A DNA stretch of 7,046 nucleotides from Oscillibacter sp. (GCA_022796315.1 JAAWIL010000106.1:1-7046); one strand, 5' to 3'. Shown: positions 1-6,402, numbered from the stretch's first letter. Numbers and translations: made by a program. Notes: generated by a model not told the origin, from the letters alone.

Positions 1-98
1 AAAATCCTTGCAATCCGCCAGGATTGCGGCGGCTTTTTGCCTTGCTGGACAAAAAATCCCCTCGCCAATCCCCGCACGCTGAGATCCTAAACAGGCTC
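1..98 (+). mobile_element. Partial MITE-like element, right-hand part (cut by window edge)
   Basis: This is the right part of a short inverted-repeat element whose left part lies outside the window. It ends with TAAACAGGCTC (88-98), the reverse complement of GAGCCTGTTTA, which opens the copy at the right edge of the window. The next three bases are TGA (99-101), which fits a TNA target duplication. Its first 32 bases resemble 7015-7046 in the same orientation. Positions 10-16 and 21-27 form a 7-bp hairpin (GCAATCC/GGATTGC, loop GCCA) that would sit near the centre of the element. There is no room for a transposase, so it would be non-autonomous. Joining the two edge halves suggests a full length of about 160 bp. 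The TIR sequence and TNA target suggest mobilisation by an IS5-family transposase of the IS1031 type, which is inference. Confidence 0.6.
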
Positions 99-102
99 TG
101 AG

Positions 103-139
103 AAAAACAACCCCCCTCCAGGTATGCTGGAGGGGGTTG
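103..139 (-). terminator. Rho-independent terminator of the iclR-type gene
   Basis: Read on the minus strand, this begins three bases after the regulator's stop codon. The arms 139-127 and 121-108 pair over about 13 bp with one bulged base and a 5-base loop (122-126). Five T residues follow (107-103). Hairpin, U-run and position all fit an intrinsic terminator. Confidence 0.85.
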
Positions 140-141
140 CT

Positions 142-960
142 TCAGGTACGGGGAGGGAGGCGCTGGGGCGGCTCGGTGTAGCCCAGGGCGCCGGAGATTT
201 TGGCGGTGGCCTGCCGCAGGGCGTCGATCACCTGGGAGATCTTGGTCTCCACCATGTGGGAGGTATAGCCGCTGACGCTCAGGGCCGCGACGACCCCGCC
301 GGTATAGTCCCGGACCGGCATGGCCACACAGATCAGATCCTGGTCGTATTCGCAGCAGTCCATGGCATATCCCAGTCTGCGGACCTTCTCCAGCTCGTGG
401 ATCATGGCCTCTGCGGACATGATGGAGTTCTCTGTCATTTGGACGATCTCGTGAGAGTGATAATAGTTCAGGACCTCCTGATTGCTGAATTCCGCCAGAA
501 AAATTTTCCCCAGGCCGGTGGCGTGCATGGGCTGACGGTCTCCTACGGAGACAACGGCGTGGAGCCGGCTGACAGGCTCCCGCTTGTGGATGATCACCAC
601 CTCATCGTCACTTTTGATGCCGAGATTGACGGTCTCAGAGACCTGGCCGCAGAGATCGGAGATGATCTCGGCATAGTTGGTGGAGAGCAGGCTGCTGGTG
701 GTGGGAACGGAGAGACCCAGCTCATACAGGCCCCATCCCAGCCGGTAGGTCTGGGTGCTGCCGATTTTCTCCACCATGCGGTAGGACAGGTACGTATCCA
801 GAATCCGGTGGACACCGCTCTTGCTGATGCCGGTGTTGTCGCTGATTTCCGTGATGGTGATGCCGGTGTCAGAGGGGTGATTGACCATGTAGAAAAGGAT
901 GTCCATGGATTTTTCCAGGGTCTGCACCGGATATTTTGGACGATAATTGGTTCGTTTCAT
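142..960 (-). CDS. IclR-family transcriptional regulator
   Basis: 272 aa, the usual length for the family. Residues 11-70 form the winged helix-turn-helix (starting PVQTLEKSMDIL, with recognition region TGISKSGVHRILDTY). A linker runs to about residue 90, and the ligand-binding IclR domain covers about 90-260. Family hallmarks in it are HATGLGK (146-152) and the segment around CVAMPVRDYTGGVVAALSVSG (211-231). IclR proteins are usually small-molecule-responsive repressors or activators of catabolic genes. The ligand cannot be read from the sequence, and no catabolic gene lies beside it here. The ATG at 960 follows an AGGAGG site at 9-base spacing. It is the last gene of its transcript, with its own promoter and terminator, so it appears monocistronic. 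A possible operator in its promoter suggests autoregulation. The family call is secure; the target genes are unknown. Confidence 0.93.
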   Translation of the reverse strand: MKRTNYRPKYPVQTLEKSMDILFYMVNHPSDTGITITEISDNTGISKSGVHRILDTYLSYRMVEKIGSTQTYRLGWGLYELGLSVPTTSSLLSTNYAEIISDLCGQVSETVNLGIKSDDEVVIIHKREPVSRLHAVVSVGDRQPMHATGLGKIFLAEFSNQEVLNYYHSHEIVQMTENSIMSAEAMIHELEKVRRLGYAMDCCEYDQDLICVAMPVRDYTGGVVAALSVSGYTSHMVETKISQVIDALRQATAKISGALGYTEPPQRLPPRT

Positions 961-999
961 GGGGAGAGTCCTCCTATAATATTACCGATCGTATCATGC

Positions 1000-1028
1000 A
1001 GTGTACCATATCTGCCCTGGTTTGACAA
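1000..1028 (-). promoter_or_regulatory. Putative promoter of the IclR-family gene, extended -10
   Basis: On the minus strand, TTGTCA (1028-1023) and TACACT (1005-1000) are separated by 17 bases. A TGG directly before the -10 hexamer gives an extended -10 (TGGTACACT). The -35 matches consensus at 5 of 6 positions and the -10 at 4 of 6. The 5' leader to the ATG at 960 would be about 35 bases. An inverted repeat, TTTGAC (1021-1026) and GTCAAA (1041-1046), spans the -35 box and could be an operator. Confidence 0.55.
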
Positions 1029-1049
1029 TCCTTTTATATAGTCAAAACG

Positions 1050-1139
1050 CTGGAAAACCGGCACCCGATTTTCCAGGCGGGCAAAGCCCGACAGCCCATG
1101 AAAATGGGCTGAGTTTTGCCTGTGAAGTCTGCCTCAGGC
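1050..1139. repeat. Chain of small hairpins, possible structured intergenic repeat
   Basis: Four inverted repeats follow one another: CTGGAAAA/TTTTCCAG (1050-1057, 1069-1076), CGGGC/GCCCG (1078-1082, 1086-1090, loop AAA), AGCCCAT/ATGGGCT (1093-1099, 1104-1110, loop GAAA on the plus strand) and GCCTG/CAGGC (1118-1122, 1135-1139). No open reading frame with a ribosome site is visible. The block lies between the end of the lipoprotein transcript and the iclR-type promoter. It may be a dispersed repeat, a structured RNA, or a set of weak terminators. The stems are seen directly; the function is unknown. Confidence 0.4.
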
Positions 1140-1159
1140 CGCTTGGAGAGATAAGGAAC

Positions 1160-1194
1160 AGACGCCTCTGGGGTCACAGGCCCCAAAGGCGTCT
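1160..1194 (-). terminator. Terminator-like hairpin after the lipoprotein gene
   Basis: The arms AGACGCCTCTGGGG and CCCCAAAGGCGTCT (1160-1173 and 1181-1194) pair over 14 positions with one mismatch and a 7-base loop. The stem starts about 30 bases after the stop codon of the lipoprotein gene. The sequence after the stem on the minus strand is only moderately T-rich (GTTCCTTATC), so termination may be partial or aided by other factors. Confidence 0.6.
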
Positions 1195-1223
1195 AGTTTG
1201 GTTTGGAAACGGAGCGCCGGAGA

Positions 1224-2537
1224 TCAGTCCGCCGCTGCGGCCTGCAGGGCGTCAAAAGAGGCCATGCACTCCTCCACGGTGGCGCCCCCCAGCAGGTCCC
1301 GCACGATCAGGCAGGTGTTGCCCCACTGCTCCACGTTCATTCCCGCATTAGAGCCCAGGACGTAGACGCCCTCCTCAATGCGCTCGTTGAGGGGCCGCAG
1401 GGCGGGGACGCAGTCCACCTTCACATTCTTGGAGGGGGAGATGACCCGGTTGGTCTCCGAGTACACCCGGAGGGCCTCGTCGGAGGTCATGACCTCCAGA
1501 ACGCTGACCGCGTCCTCCCGGTGCTCCGCCTCCGCGCCGATGCCGAACCCGGTCATGGGGATCACCGGCATCTGGCCCCGGCTACTGGGGAAGCCGATGA
1601 CCTGCATCTCAAAATCCGTTTTGCCATAGGCCGTCTCCGTGTTCGCCGCGCCCCAGTAGGCCATGACAATAGGCGTCTTGCCCGACAGGAAGTCCGGGCC
1701 CTCCGCCTCGATGGCCTCGCTGACCAAGGCCTTCTCCGCATCAATATAGCCGCGGTCAATCAGGGTCTGGAGGAACTCGAAGCCGGGGCGCAGGTAGTCG
1801 CTGTACTTGGTCTTGCCGCTGTTGAGGTCCGCGATCTCCGCCGCCGTGTTTCCGCCGTTGTAGAGATCCGCGTAGGCCTGGGCGAAGACGAAGGTTTCCA
1901 GCCACCAGCGGTTGGCGCCGATGGGCGTCTCAATGCCGTTCTTCTGGAACACCCGGCAGCACTCCAGGAACTCCTCCGGGGTCTCCGGAAGGGCGAGGCC
2001 GTACTGGTTGAAGAGGTCCACATTGACGAACAGCCCGTAGGCCACGACCTCCTGGGGAATGGCCACCAGTTTTCCGTCCACAGTGTTGGCGGTGAGAATG
2101 ACCTCCCGCAGGTTCTTCGCGCTCTCCAGATGGGAGAGGTCCATCAGCCTGCCCTCCGCCCCCAGAACCAGGATCGTGTCCGGATTGAGGAGATACAGAT
2201 CGTCCATGTTGTTCCGGGCCCGGTTCAGGGTGACTTCGTCATAGGTTTTGTCCTGATAGTCCTCCGCGGTGTAGGTTCGGTACACCATGGTCACGCCCAG
2301 GGCCTCCTCGGCCATGGCCACCGTCAGGTCCGAGGCGGTGCGGGCCACATTTTCCGCGTTGGGGTCCGTTTTCTCCATGGGGCTGAAGAAGTTGACGGCC
2401 CGCTCCTCCTGTTCCTCCTGAATGATCAGATTTTCATACTCCCGGTATCCTCCGCAGGCGGTCAGGGACAACAGGGTGAGGACTGCCAGCCAGACGGAGC
2501 CGCCCCGCTGGAGGGTTCTTGTGAAATGATGTTTCAT
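1224..2537 (-). CDS. Extracellular solute-binding lipoprotein (family 1)
   Basis: 437 aa from the ATG at 2537. Residues 2-27 are a lipoprotein signal: basic start, hydrophobic stretch WLAVLTLLSL and lipobox LTAC with the lipidated Cys at 28. The remainder reads as a family 1 periplasmic-type binding fold of the kind that feeds ABC sugar or oligomer importers. Visible family features are the GKLVAIPQEVVAYGLFVN segment, LPETPEEFLECCRVFQKNG, and a late PVIPMTGFGIGAEAEHREDA region. I chose the ATG at 2537 rather than the in-frame one at 2561 because GGAGGAG lies 10 bases before it and because it overlaps the kinase stop as ATGA. No permease or ATPase gene is nearby. The protein may therefore present ligand to the upstream kinase or serve a transporter encoded elsewhere. 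The ligand cannot be assigned. Confidence 0.85.
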   Translation of the reverse strand: MKHHFTRTLQRGGSVWLAVLTLLSLTACGGYREYENLIIQEEQEERAVNFFSPMEKTDPNAENVARTASDLTVAMAEEALGVTMVYRTYTAEDYQDKTYDEVTLNRARNNMDDLYLLNPDTILVLGAEGRLMDLSHLESAKNLREVILTANTVDGKLVAIPQEVVAYGLFVNVDLFNQYGLALPETPEEFLECCRVFQKNGIETPIGANRWWLETFVFAQAYADLYNGGNTAAEIADLNSGKTKYSDYLRPGFEFLQTLIDRGYIDAEKALVSEAIEAEGPDFLSGKTPIVMAYWGAANTETAYGKTDFEMQVIGFPSSRGQMPVIPMTGFGIGAEAEHREDAVSVLEVMTSDEALRVYSETNRVISPSKNVKVDCVPALRPLNERIEEGVYVLGSNAGMNVEQWGNTCLIVRDLLGGATVEECMASFDALQAAAAD

Positions 2538-5101
2538 GGCAGATGCGCTCCTCCGATACATTGCTGGATGACTTTCTTCAGAAATTCCACGTCCAAGGGC
2601 TTGGCGACATGGGCGCTCATGCCGGCGTCCAGGGCGGCCTTCTCATCCTCGGCAAAGGCGTTGGCCGTCATGGCGATGATGGGGATGCGCCGGGCGTCCT
2701 CCCGGGGCAGGGCGCGGATGGCCCTGGTGGCCTCGTGACCGTTCATCACCGGCATCTGGACGTCCATCAGGATGGCGTCATAGGTGCCCTCCGGCGTTTG
2801 CCGGAAGCGATCCACAGCCAGACAGCCGTTTTCCACGATCTCGCAGGACGCGCCCTCCATCTCCAGGAGTTCCGCCAGGATCTCCGCGTTGATCGCGTTG
2901 TCCTCCGCCGCCAGGAACCGCAGGCCCTCCAGGGTGCTGCTCTGCCCGGCGCCGGCGTGGGCGGTCTCGTTGGGCAATGCCCACAGCTCCGCCACCTTCT
3001 CCCGGAAGGCGGAGACGAAAAAGGGCTTGGTGAGGATGCCGGTGCGGCTCATCTGAAGGGCCTCCTCGGTGCCCTCGGCGCCGTATTCCGCCAGGAACAG
3101 GATGGGAACGGGGGCGGGGAGGGCCTCCCGCAGGGCCGAGGCCGCCTGGATGCCGTCCCGGGCCAGGGTGTCCCAGTCCAGCAGGATCAGCTGGAACGGC
3201 TCCCCGCCGGAGGCGATCCACTCCAGAGCCTGCTGCGGATGGACGGCAATGTCCATCCGGACGCCGGTGCTCTCCATGAGGGCCTGCATGTTTTCCCGGG
3301 TCTCCGGGTCTTCGTCAACCGCCAGGACCCGGGAGATTCCCAGCTGCTTCCAGAACTGCTGGTTCGCCGCTTCCTCCAGGATGCGCAGCTCCAGATCCAC
3401 CCGGAAGAGAGAGCCCCTGTCCACCTCACTGAAGACCTCGATGGTTCCGCCCATGAGTTCCACGATGCTCTTGGTGATGGCCATGCCGAGGCCGGTGCCC
3501 TGGACCTTGTTGGTGGTGCTGTTTTCCGCGCGGGTGAAGGCGTCGAAAATTGTTTCCAGGTACTCCGGGGTCATGCCGTAGCCGGTGTCCTCCACCTCAA
3601 TGCGGATGTGCTCGTACTGGCTGGAGTGCTGCTTGAGGCCGGTGATGCGGAACCAGATCTGGCCGCCCTCGGGCGTGTACTTTACGGCGTTGGAGAGGAG
3701 GTTGATCAGAATCTGATTGATCCGGGTCTCGTCGCCCACCAGGTATTCATGACGGACGCCCGTGACCTCCACATGGAAGGTCTGCCCCTTGGCCTTGGCC
3801 ATGGGCTGGATGATGGCGTCCGTGGAGGAGACCACGTCGTTGAGGGCGAAGGGCTCCAGATTGAGGACCACCTTTCCGCTCTCGATCTTCGAGACATCCA
3901 GAATGTCGTTGATCAGGCTGAGAAGATGCTGGCCGGAGGCGGTGATCTTCCGGGTGTACTCCCGGACCTTGGCGGGGTTCTCGGCGTCCCTGGCCAGGAG
4001 GGTGGTGAAGCCCAGCACCGCGTTCATGGGGGTGCGGATATCGTGGGACATGTTGGACAGGAAGGTGGTCTTGGACTCGCTGGCGATCTGGGCGGCCTGA
4101 AGGGCCTCCGCCAGCTGCTGGCTGTAGATCCGCCGCTCCTCCTCCCGCTCCTTGCGGATTTTGTCCCGCTGCCTCCAGTTGAGGTAGTATGGGGCGAGGC
4201 ACAGGAGGAAGGCCGCCAGGGTGGAGATCACCACGTAGAGGATGATTTGATTGACGATCTGTCCCTCCTGCTGGATGGCCTCCACCGGGACGTAGCCCAC
4301 CAGGAAGACGGTTCCGCCGTTGACGGACCACATGTAGTTGAGGGCGTGGACGCCCCGGATATTGTGGTAGAAGAGGATGTTCTTGCCGCTGTGGAGGCAG
4401 TTCTCCACCTCCTCCCGGATTCTCGCGTCCTCGATGGCGTTGGCCCGGTAGAAATCGGCCAGGTTCAGGTGGCCCGCGCTCCGCATTCCCATGCCCTTGG
4501 GCTTGAGGACAAAGCGCTCGCTCATGGAGTCCATGATATACAGGGAGGCCTGCTTGTTATAAAAGCCGTCCGGCAGGGATTTGTCAATGGCGTCGTAGAC
4601 ATACTCGGCATAGAGGGTCCCGATCTCCCGCCCCTCCCGCACCACGGGGCATTTGATGGTGTAGGACCAGGTGCCCATGTAGTTCAGGTAGGACTGGGAG
4701 ATGGGCAGGTTCAGGACGTGCCCTCCCGCGGAGAAGTCCAGACCCTCCTCAGTGAAGCGCTCCCCGGTGTTGGAGACGCCCTCGGTCTCTCCGGCGAGGA
4801 TCAGGGACATCTTCGACATGGTCTGGTTCTTCTCATAGGCGCGGATGTAGTCCTCCGGGTTCTCCGCCCGGGCGATCTCCTGGGCAATTAGCGTTTGGAA
4901 CTCCGCCTCGCTCCGCATGATGGCCTCAATGGAGCTCTTGATCAGATCCAGGCTCTCACTGAGGTTCTGGATTGCGGAATCAGACATCTCCTGGGAAAAT
5001 TTTCGGGAGATGTTATAAACAATCGTCCCCAAAATACAAAAAACCAACACAATCGAGAGGAGCAGGGGCAGTCCTCTTCGCGTTTCCGGCGTCTCTTTCA
5101 T
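2534..5101 (-). CDS. Membrane hybrid histidine kinase with two receiver domains
   Basis: 855 aa. Transmembrane segment 1 is at about 11-30. An extracytoplasmic sensor region of about 250 residues (Cache-like by arrangement; fold not provable here) is followed by transmembrane segment 2 at about 284-305. A charged, coiled-coil-like linker runs 309-345. The HisKA domain has the phospho-acceptor H353 in SHDIRTP. The ATPase domain shows N471 (N box), DTGYGM (505-510) and GTGLGM (535-540). Receiver 1 (about 590-705) has D596/E597, D642 and K692, but Ala671 replaces the usual Thr/Ser. Receiver 2 (about 727-848) is complete: E733/D734, D780, T812, K834. There is no Hpt or DNA-binding domain, so output must pass to another protein. 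GGAG lies 7 bases before the ATG. The gene overlaps the downstream lipoprotein gene by 4 bases. Class is certain; the signal is unknown. Confidence 0.95.
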   Translation of the reverse strand: MKETPETRRGLPLLLSIVLVFCILGTIVYNISRKFSQEMSDSAIQNLSESLDLIKSSIEAIMRSEAEFQTLIAQEIARAENPEDYIRAYEKNQTMSKMSLILAGETEGVSNTGERFTEEGLDFSAGGHVLNLPISQSYLNYMGTWSYTIKCPVVREGREIGTLYAEYVYDAIDKSLPDGFYNKQASLYIMDSMSERFVLKPKGMGMRSAGHLNLADFYRANAIEDARIREEVENCLHSGKNILFYHNIRGVHALNYMWSVNGGTVFLVGYVPVEAIQQEGQIVNQIILYVVISTLAAFLLCLAPYYLNWRQRDKIRKEREEERRIYSQQLAEALQAAQIASESKTTFLSNMSHDIRTPMNAVLGFTTLLARDAENPAKVREYTRKITASGQHLLSLINDILDVSKIESGKVVLNLEPFALNDVVSSTDAIIQPMAKAKGQTFHVEVTGVRHEYLVGDETRINQILINLLSNAVKYTPEGGQIWFRITGLKQHSSQYEHIRIEVEDTGYGMTPEYLETIFDAFTRAENSTTNKVQGTGLGMAITKSIVELMGGTIEVFSEVDRGSLFRVDLELRILEEAANQQFWKQLGISRVLAVDEDPETRENMQALMESTGVRMDIAVHPQQALEWIASGGEPFQLILLDWDTLARDGIQAASALREALPAPVPILFLAEYGAEGTEEALQMSRTGILTKPFFVSAFREKVAELWALPNETAHAGAGQSSTLEGLRFLAAEDNAINAEILAELLEMEGASCEIVENGCLAVDRFRQTPEGTYDAILMDVQMPVMNGHEATRAIRALPREDARRIPIIAMTANAFAEDEKAALDAGMSAHVAKPLDVEFLKKVIQQCIGGAHLP

Positions 5102-5117
5102 TGGCTATCTCCATTCC

Positions 5118-5170
5118 AAAAAACAGGAAGAGCGGAGCCGGGGGGGCCTATGGTCGGTACGCGGCTCCGC
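5118..5170 (-). promoter_or_regulatory. Leader hairpin with U-run, possible attenuator before the kinase gene
   Basis: On the minus strand, between the predicted start of transcription and the kinase ribosome site, GCGGAGCCG (5170-5162) pairs perfectly with CGGCTCCGC (5140-5132) across a 21-base loop. A T-rich stretch follows, ending in six T residues (5123-5118). The T-run starts 8 bases after the stem, which is farther than in a classic terminator. It could be a leaky terminator, an attenuator, or a stabilising leader stem. Confidence 0.45.
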
Positions 5171-5200
5171 GGGAGGGGGTCCGGTGGATGCTTTATTCAT

Positions 5201-5230
5201 ATTATACTATTCCCACCATTTGAGTGTCAA
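5201..5230 (-). promoter_or_regulatory. Strong sigma-A-type promoter for the kinase-lipoprotein transcript
   Basis: On the minus strand, a perfect TTGACA (5230-5225) and a perfect TATAAT (5206-5201) are separated by 18 bases. Transcription would start near 5194, giving a leader of about 93 bases before the kinase ATG at 5101. The AT-rich patch around it stands out from the GC-rich surroundings. Confidence 0.8.
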
Positions 5231-5269
5231 CAGTTTCCAAGGAGTGGACGGGTCCTCACGCGGATTTTA

Positions 5270-5396
5270 GAACCTGTATTCATAATCGGGGGATGCCGGA
5301 TGGACGAGGATTTTTCTCGTCAGACAAGGAAAAGCGACGCAGTATGGCGGGAAAAAGACCCCCCAGACGGCGTTCATCGGTTGTGAATACAGGTTC
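5270..5396. mobile_element. Complete 127-bp MITE-like element with TTA target duplication
   Basis: The terminal inverted repeats are GAACCTGTATTCA (5270-5282) and TGAATACAGGTTC (5384-5396). They are perfect over 13 bp and extend imperfectly to about 19. TTA flanks both ends (5267-5269 and 5397-5399), the mark of a 3-bp target duplication. A central hairpin GACGAG/CTCGTC lies at 5303-5321. There is no coding capacity. Read on the minus strand, its interior shares two blocks with the right-edge element: CCGCC-AT-ACTGCGT against CCGCC-CTG-ACTGCGT, and AAAAATCCT followed by CCATCCG. The ends also begin alike (GARCCTGTWT), so they appear to be related subfamilies. It sits between the divergent promoters of the kinase and ferredoxin genes. 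Confidence 0.75.
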
Positions 5397-5401
5397 TTAA
5401 A

Positions 5402-5497
5402 CCGGAAAACGCCGTAGGGGCGGGGCTCTGTCTCCGCCCGTCCCCTGCGGCCTCCGGATTTTCCCTGAGCCGGCAGGGTCTGGACCCTGGTACAGGG
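5402..5497. repeat. Large imperfect hairpin and competing small hairpins
   Basis: GGAAAA (5404-5409) pairs with TTTTCC (5459-5464), enclosing an imperfect pairing of 5412-5425 with 5437-5450. Together they make a hairpin of about 60 bases. Next to it, ACCCTG (5484-5489) can pair either with CAGGGT (5474-5479) or, as CCCTG, with CAGGG (5493-5497). No coding sequence is seen. This may be a dispersed palindromic repeat or a relic terminator. Its role is unknown. Confidence 0.4.
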
Positions 5498-5504
5498 CCC
5501 GGAC

Positions 5505-5547
5505 GGTGATTTTGTCACGGTACAGGATGGAAAATCCGGCTATCATG
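5505..5547 (+). promoter_or_regulatory. Putative regulated promoter of the ferredoxin genes (copy 1 of a repeated cis block)
   Basis: The palindrome GTGATTTTGTCAC (5506-5518; GTGA-N5-TCAC) is followed by a -10-like TATCAT (5541-5546). There is no good -35 at the normal distance, which is typical of activator-dependent promoters. If transcription starts near 5553, the palindrome is centred at about -41, the position where Crp/Fnr-type class II activators bind. The same block, 33 of 43 bases identical without gaps, precedes thioredoxin at 6398-6440. The identity is seen directly; the regulator class is inference. Confidence 0.5.
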
Positions 5548-5560
5548 GAGCACAACATCT

Positions 5561-5592
5561 GCGCGCAGGATCTCTGCGCGCGGACGAGATCC
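5561..5592 (+). promoter_or_regulatory. Mutually exclusive RNA helices before the ferredoxin ribosome site
   Basis: GCGCGCA (5561-5567) pairs with TGCGCGC (5575-5581), leaving GGATCTC (5568-5574) as its loop. That loop is perfectly complementary to GAGATCC (5586-5592). The leader can therefore fold as one hairpin, as the other, or as a strained pseudoknot. It lies 5 bases before the AAGGAGG site at 5598, so the choice could affect translation. Pairings are exact; function is inferred. Confidence 0.4.
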
Positions 5593-5614
5593 GACATAAG
5601 GAGGAGCTTTTGGG

Positions 5615-5830
5615 ATGGAAACTGCGGTACGAAGGGCCCGGAGGAAGGCGCTGGTGGATCAGGGGCGCTGTGTGGCCTGCGGATGCTGTATGAAGGTCTG
5701 CCCCCTGGGGGCGATCCGGGTGGTGGACGGCGTGGCCGCCCAGGTCCAGGAGGAGAAGTGCGTGGGCTGCGGCAAGTGCGCCAGGGAGTGCCCCGCGACG
5801 GTGATTGCCATCCGGGAGGTGGAGTCATGA
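5615..5830 (+). CDS. Small 2[4Fe-4S] ferredoxin
   Basis: 71 aa. Two complete cluster motifs are visible: C19-xx-C22-xx-C25-xxx-C29-P and C49-xx-C52-xx-C55-xxx-C59-P. An extra Cys24 sits inside the first motif. This is the bacterial-type ferredoxin fold carrying two low-potential 4Fe-4S clusters, an electron carrier. The N-terminus (METAVRRARRKAL) is unusually basic for a ferredoxin, which could help it dock on a partner or the inner membrane face (inference). AAGGAGG at 5598-5604 supports the ATG at 5615. The stop overlaps the next gene's start as ATGA, so the two are probably made in matched amounts. It probably passes electrons to or from the membrane protein encoded next. Confidence 0.92.
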   Translation: METAVRRARRKALVDQGRCVACGCCMKVCPLGAIRVVDGVAAQVQEEKCVGCGKCARECPATVIAIREVES

Positions 5831-6402
5831 AGAAACACTGGTATGACTACTTATGGATCGTATCTATGACCTATCTGATCCTGGGATTTTTCAACATCCT
5901 CTTTGCCTGGCTGGGACTCTTGTGCTTCTTCATTCCCCTGCTGATCGCCCTGATCGGCGGGAATAAGGCCTACTGCAACCGCTACTGCGGCAGAGGGCAG
6001 CTGTTCGGCCTGCTGGGCGGGCGGTTTGGCCTCTCCCGGAGGAAGGACATTCCCGGCTGGATGAAGAGCAAGGTCTTCCGCTATGGATTTTTGGCCTTTT
6101 TCTTTACGATGTTCTTCCTCATGCTGTGGAACACGTATCTGGTCTTTGCCGGCGCCCGGGAGCTGCGGCAGGTGGTGACGCTGCTGTGGACCTTCAAACT
6201 GCCCTGGCACTGGGCCTACCACGGGACGCTGCTGAGTCCCGGCGTGGCGCAGTTTGCCTTTGGGTTTTACAGCGTCATGCTGACCTCCACCGTGCTGGGG
6301 CTGATCACCATGGTGCTGTTCAAGCCCCGCAGCTGGTGCGTCTACTGCCCGATGGGGACTATGACGCAGCTGATCTGCCGGGCCAAACACGGAAAAGGGT
6401 GA
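5827..6402 (+). CDS. NapH-like polytopic membrane protein with 4Fe-4S-type cysteine motifs
   Basis: 191 aa with about four hydrophobic segments (roughly 9-30, 30-44, 85-108 and 140-165). Two cysteine motifs follow the membrane-domain pattern of the NapH/NosR/MauN family (Fer4_5-like): YCNRYCGRGQLFG (Cys50, Cys54) and SWCVYCPMGTMTQ (Cys171, Cys174). Cys33 and Cys184 are also present. Two histidines, H128 and H132, lie in the segment before the last hydrophobic stretch. NapH proteins normally carry two ferredoxin clusters at the C-terminus. This protein stops soon after the second motif, and the clusters are in the gene just upstream, so it looks like a split NapH. I chose the ATG at 5827 because GGAGG (5815-5819) precedes it by 7 bases and because it overlaps the ferredoxin stop. 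The role is probably electron transfer at the membrane; the acceptor is unknown. Confidence 0.75.
   Translation: MKKHWYDYLWIVSMTYLILGFFNILFAWLGLLCFFIPLLIALIGGNKAYCNRYCGRGQLFGLLGGRFGLSRRKDIPGWMKSKVFRYGFLAFFFTMFFLMLWNTYLVFAGARELRQVVTLLWTFKLPWHWAYHGTLLSPGVAQFAFGFYSVMLTSTVLGLITMVLFKPRSWCVYCPMGTMTQLICRAKHGKG

Noticed and set aside
2538..2561. Upstream ATG at 2561 as the lipoprotein start
   Set aside because: No clear ribosome site precedes it, whereas the ATG at 2537 has GGAGGAG upstream and gives a normal lipoprotein signal.
1203..2738. 511-codon plus-strand open frame opposite the lipoprotein gene
   Set aside because: Same cause: it mirrors the lipoprotein and kinase genes, has no recognisable domain, and spans the ends of two real genes.
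2543..4891. 782-codon plus-strand open frame opposite the kinase gene
   Set aside because: It is a by-product of GC-rich codon use in the real kinase gene. Its translation is Gly/Asp/Val/His-rich low-complexity with no known domain.
5512..5546. TTGTCA and TATCAT as an ordinary -35/-10 pair
   Set aside because: The spacer is 23 bases, too long for a normal sigma-A promoter. It is better read as an activator site plus a -10.
5506..5826. N-terminal extension of the membrane protein from an upstream in-frame ATG at 5506
   Set aside because: It runs through the promoter and through the ferredoxin gene in another frame. The ATG at 5827 has a ribosome site and overlaps the ferredoxin stop.
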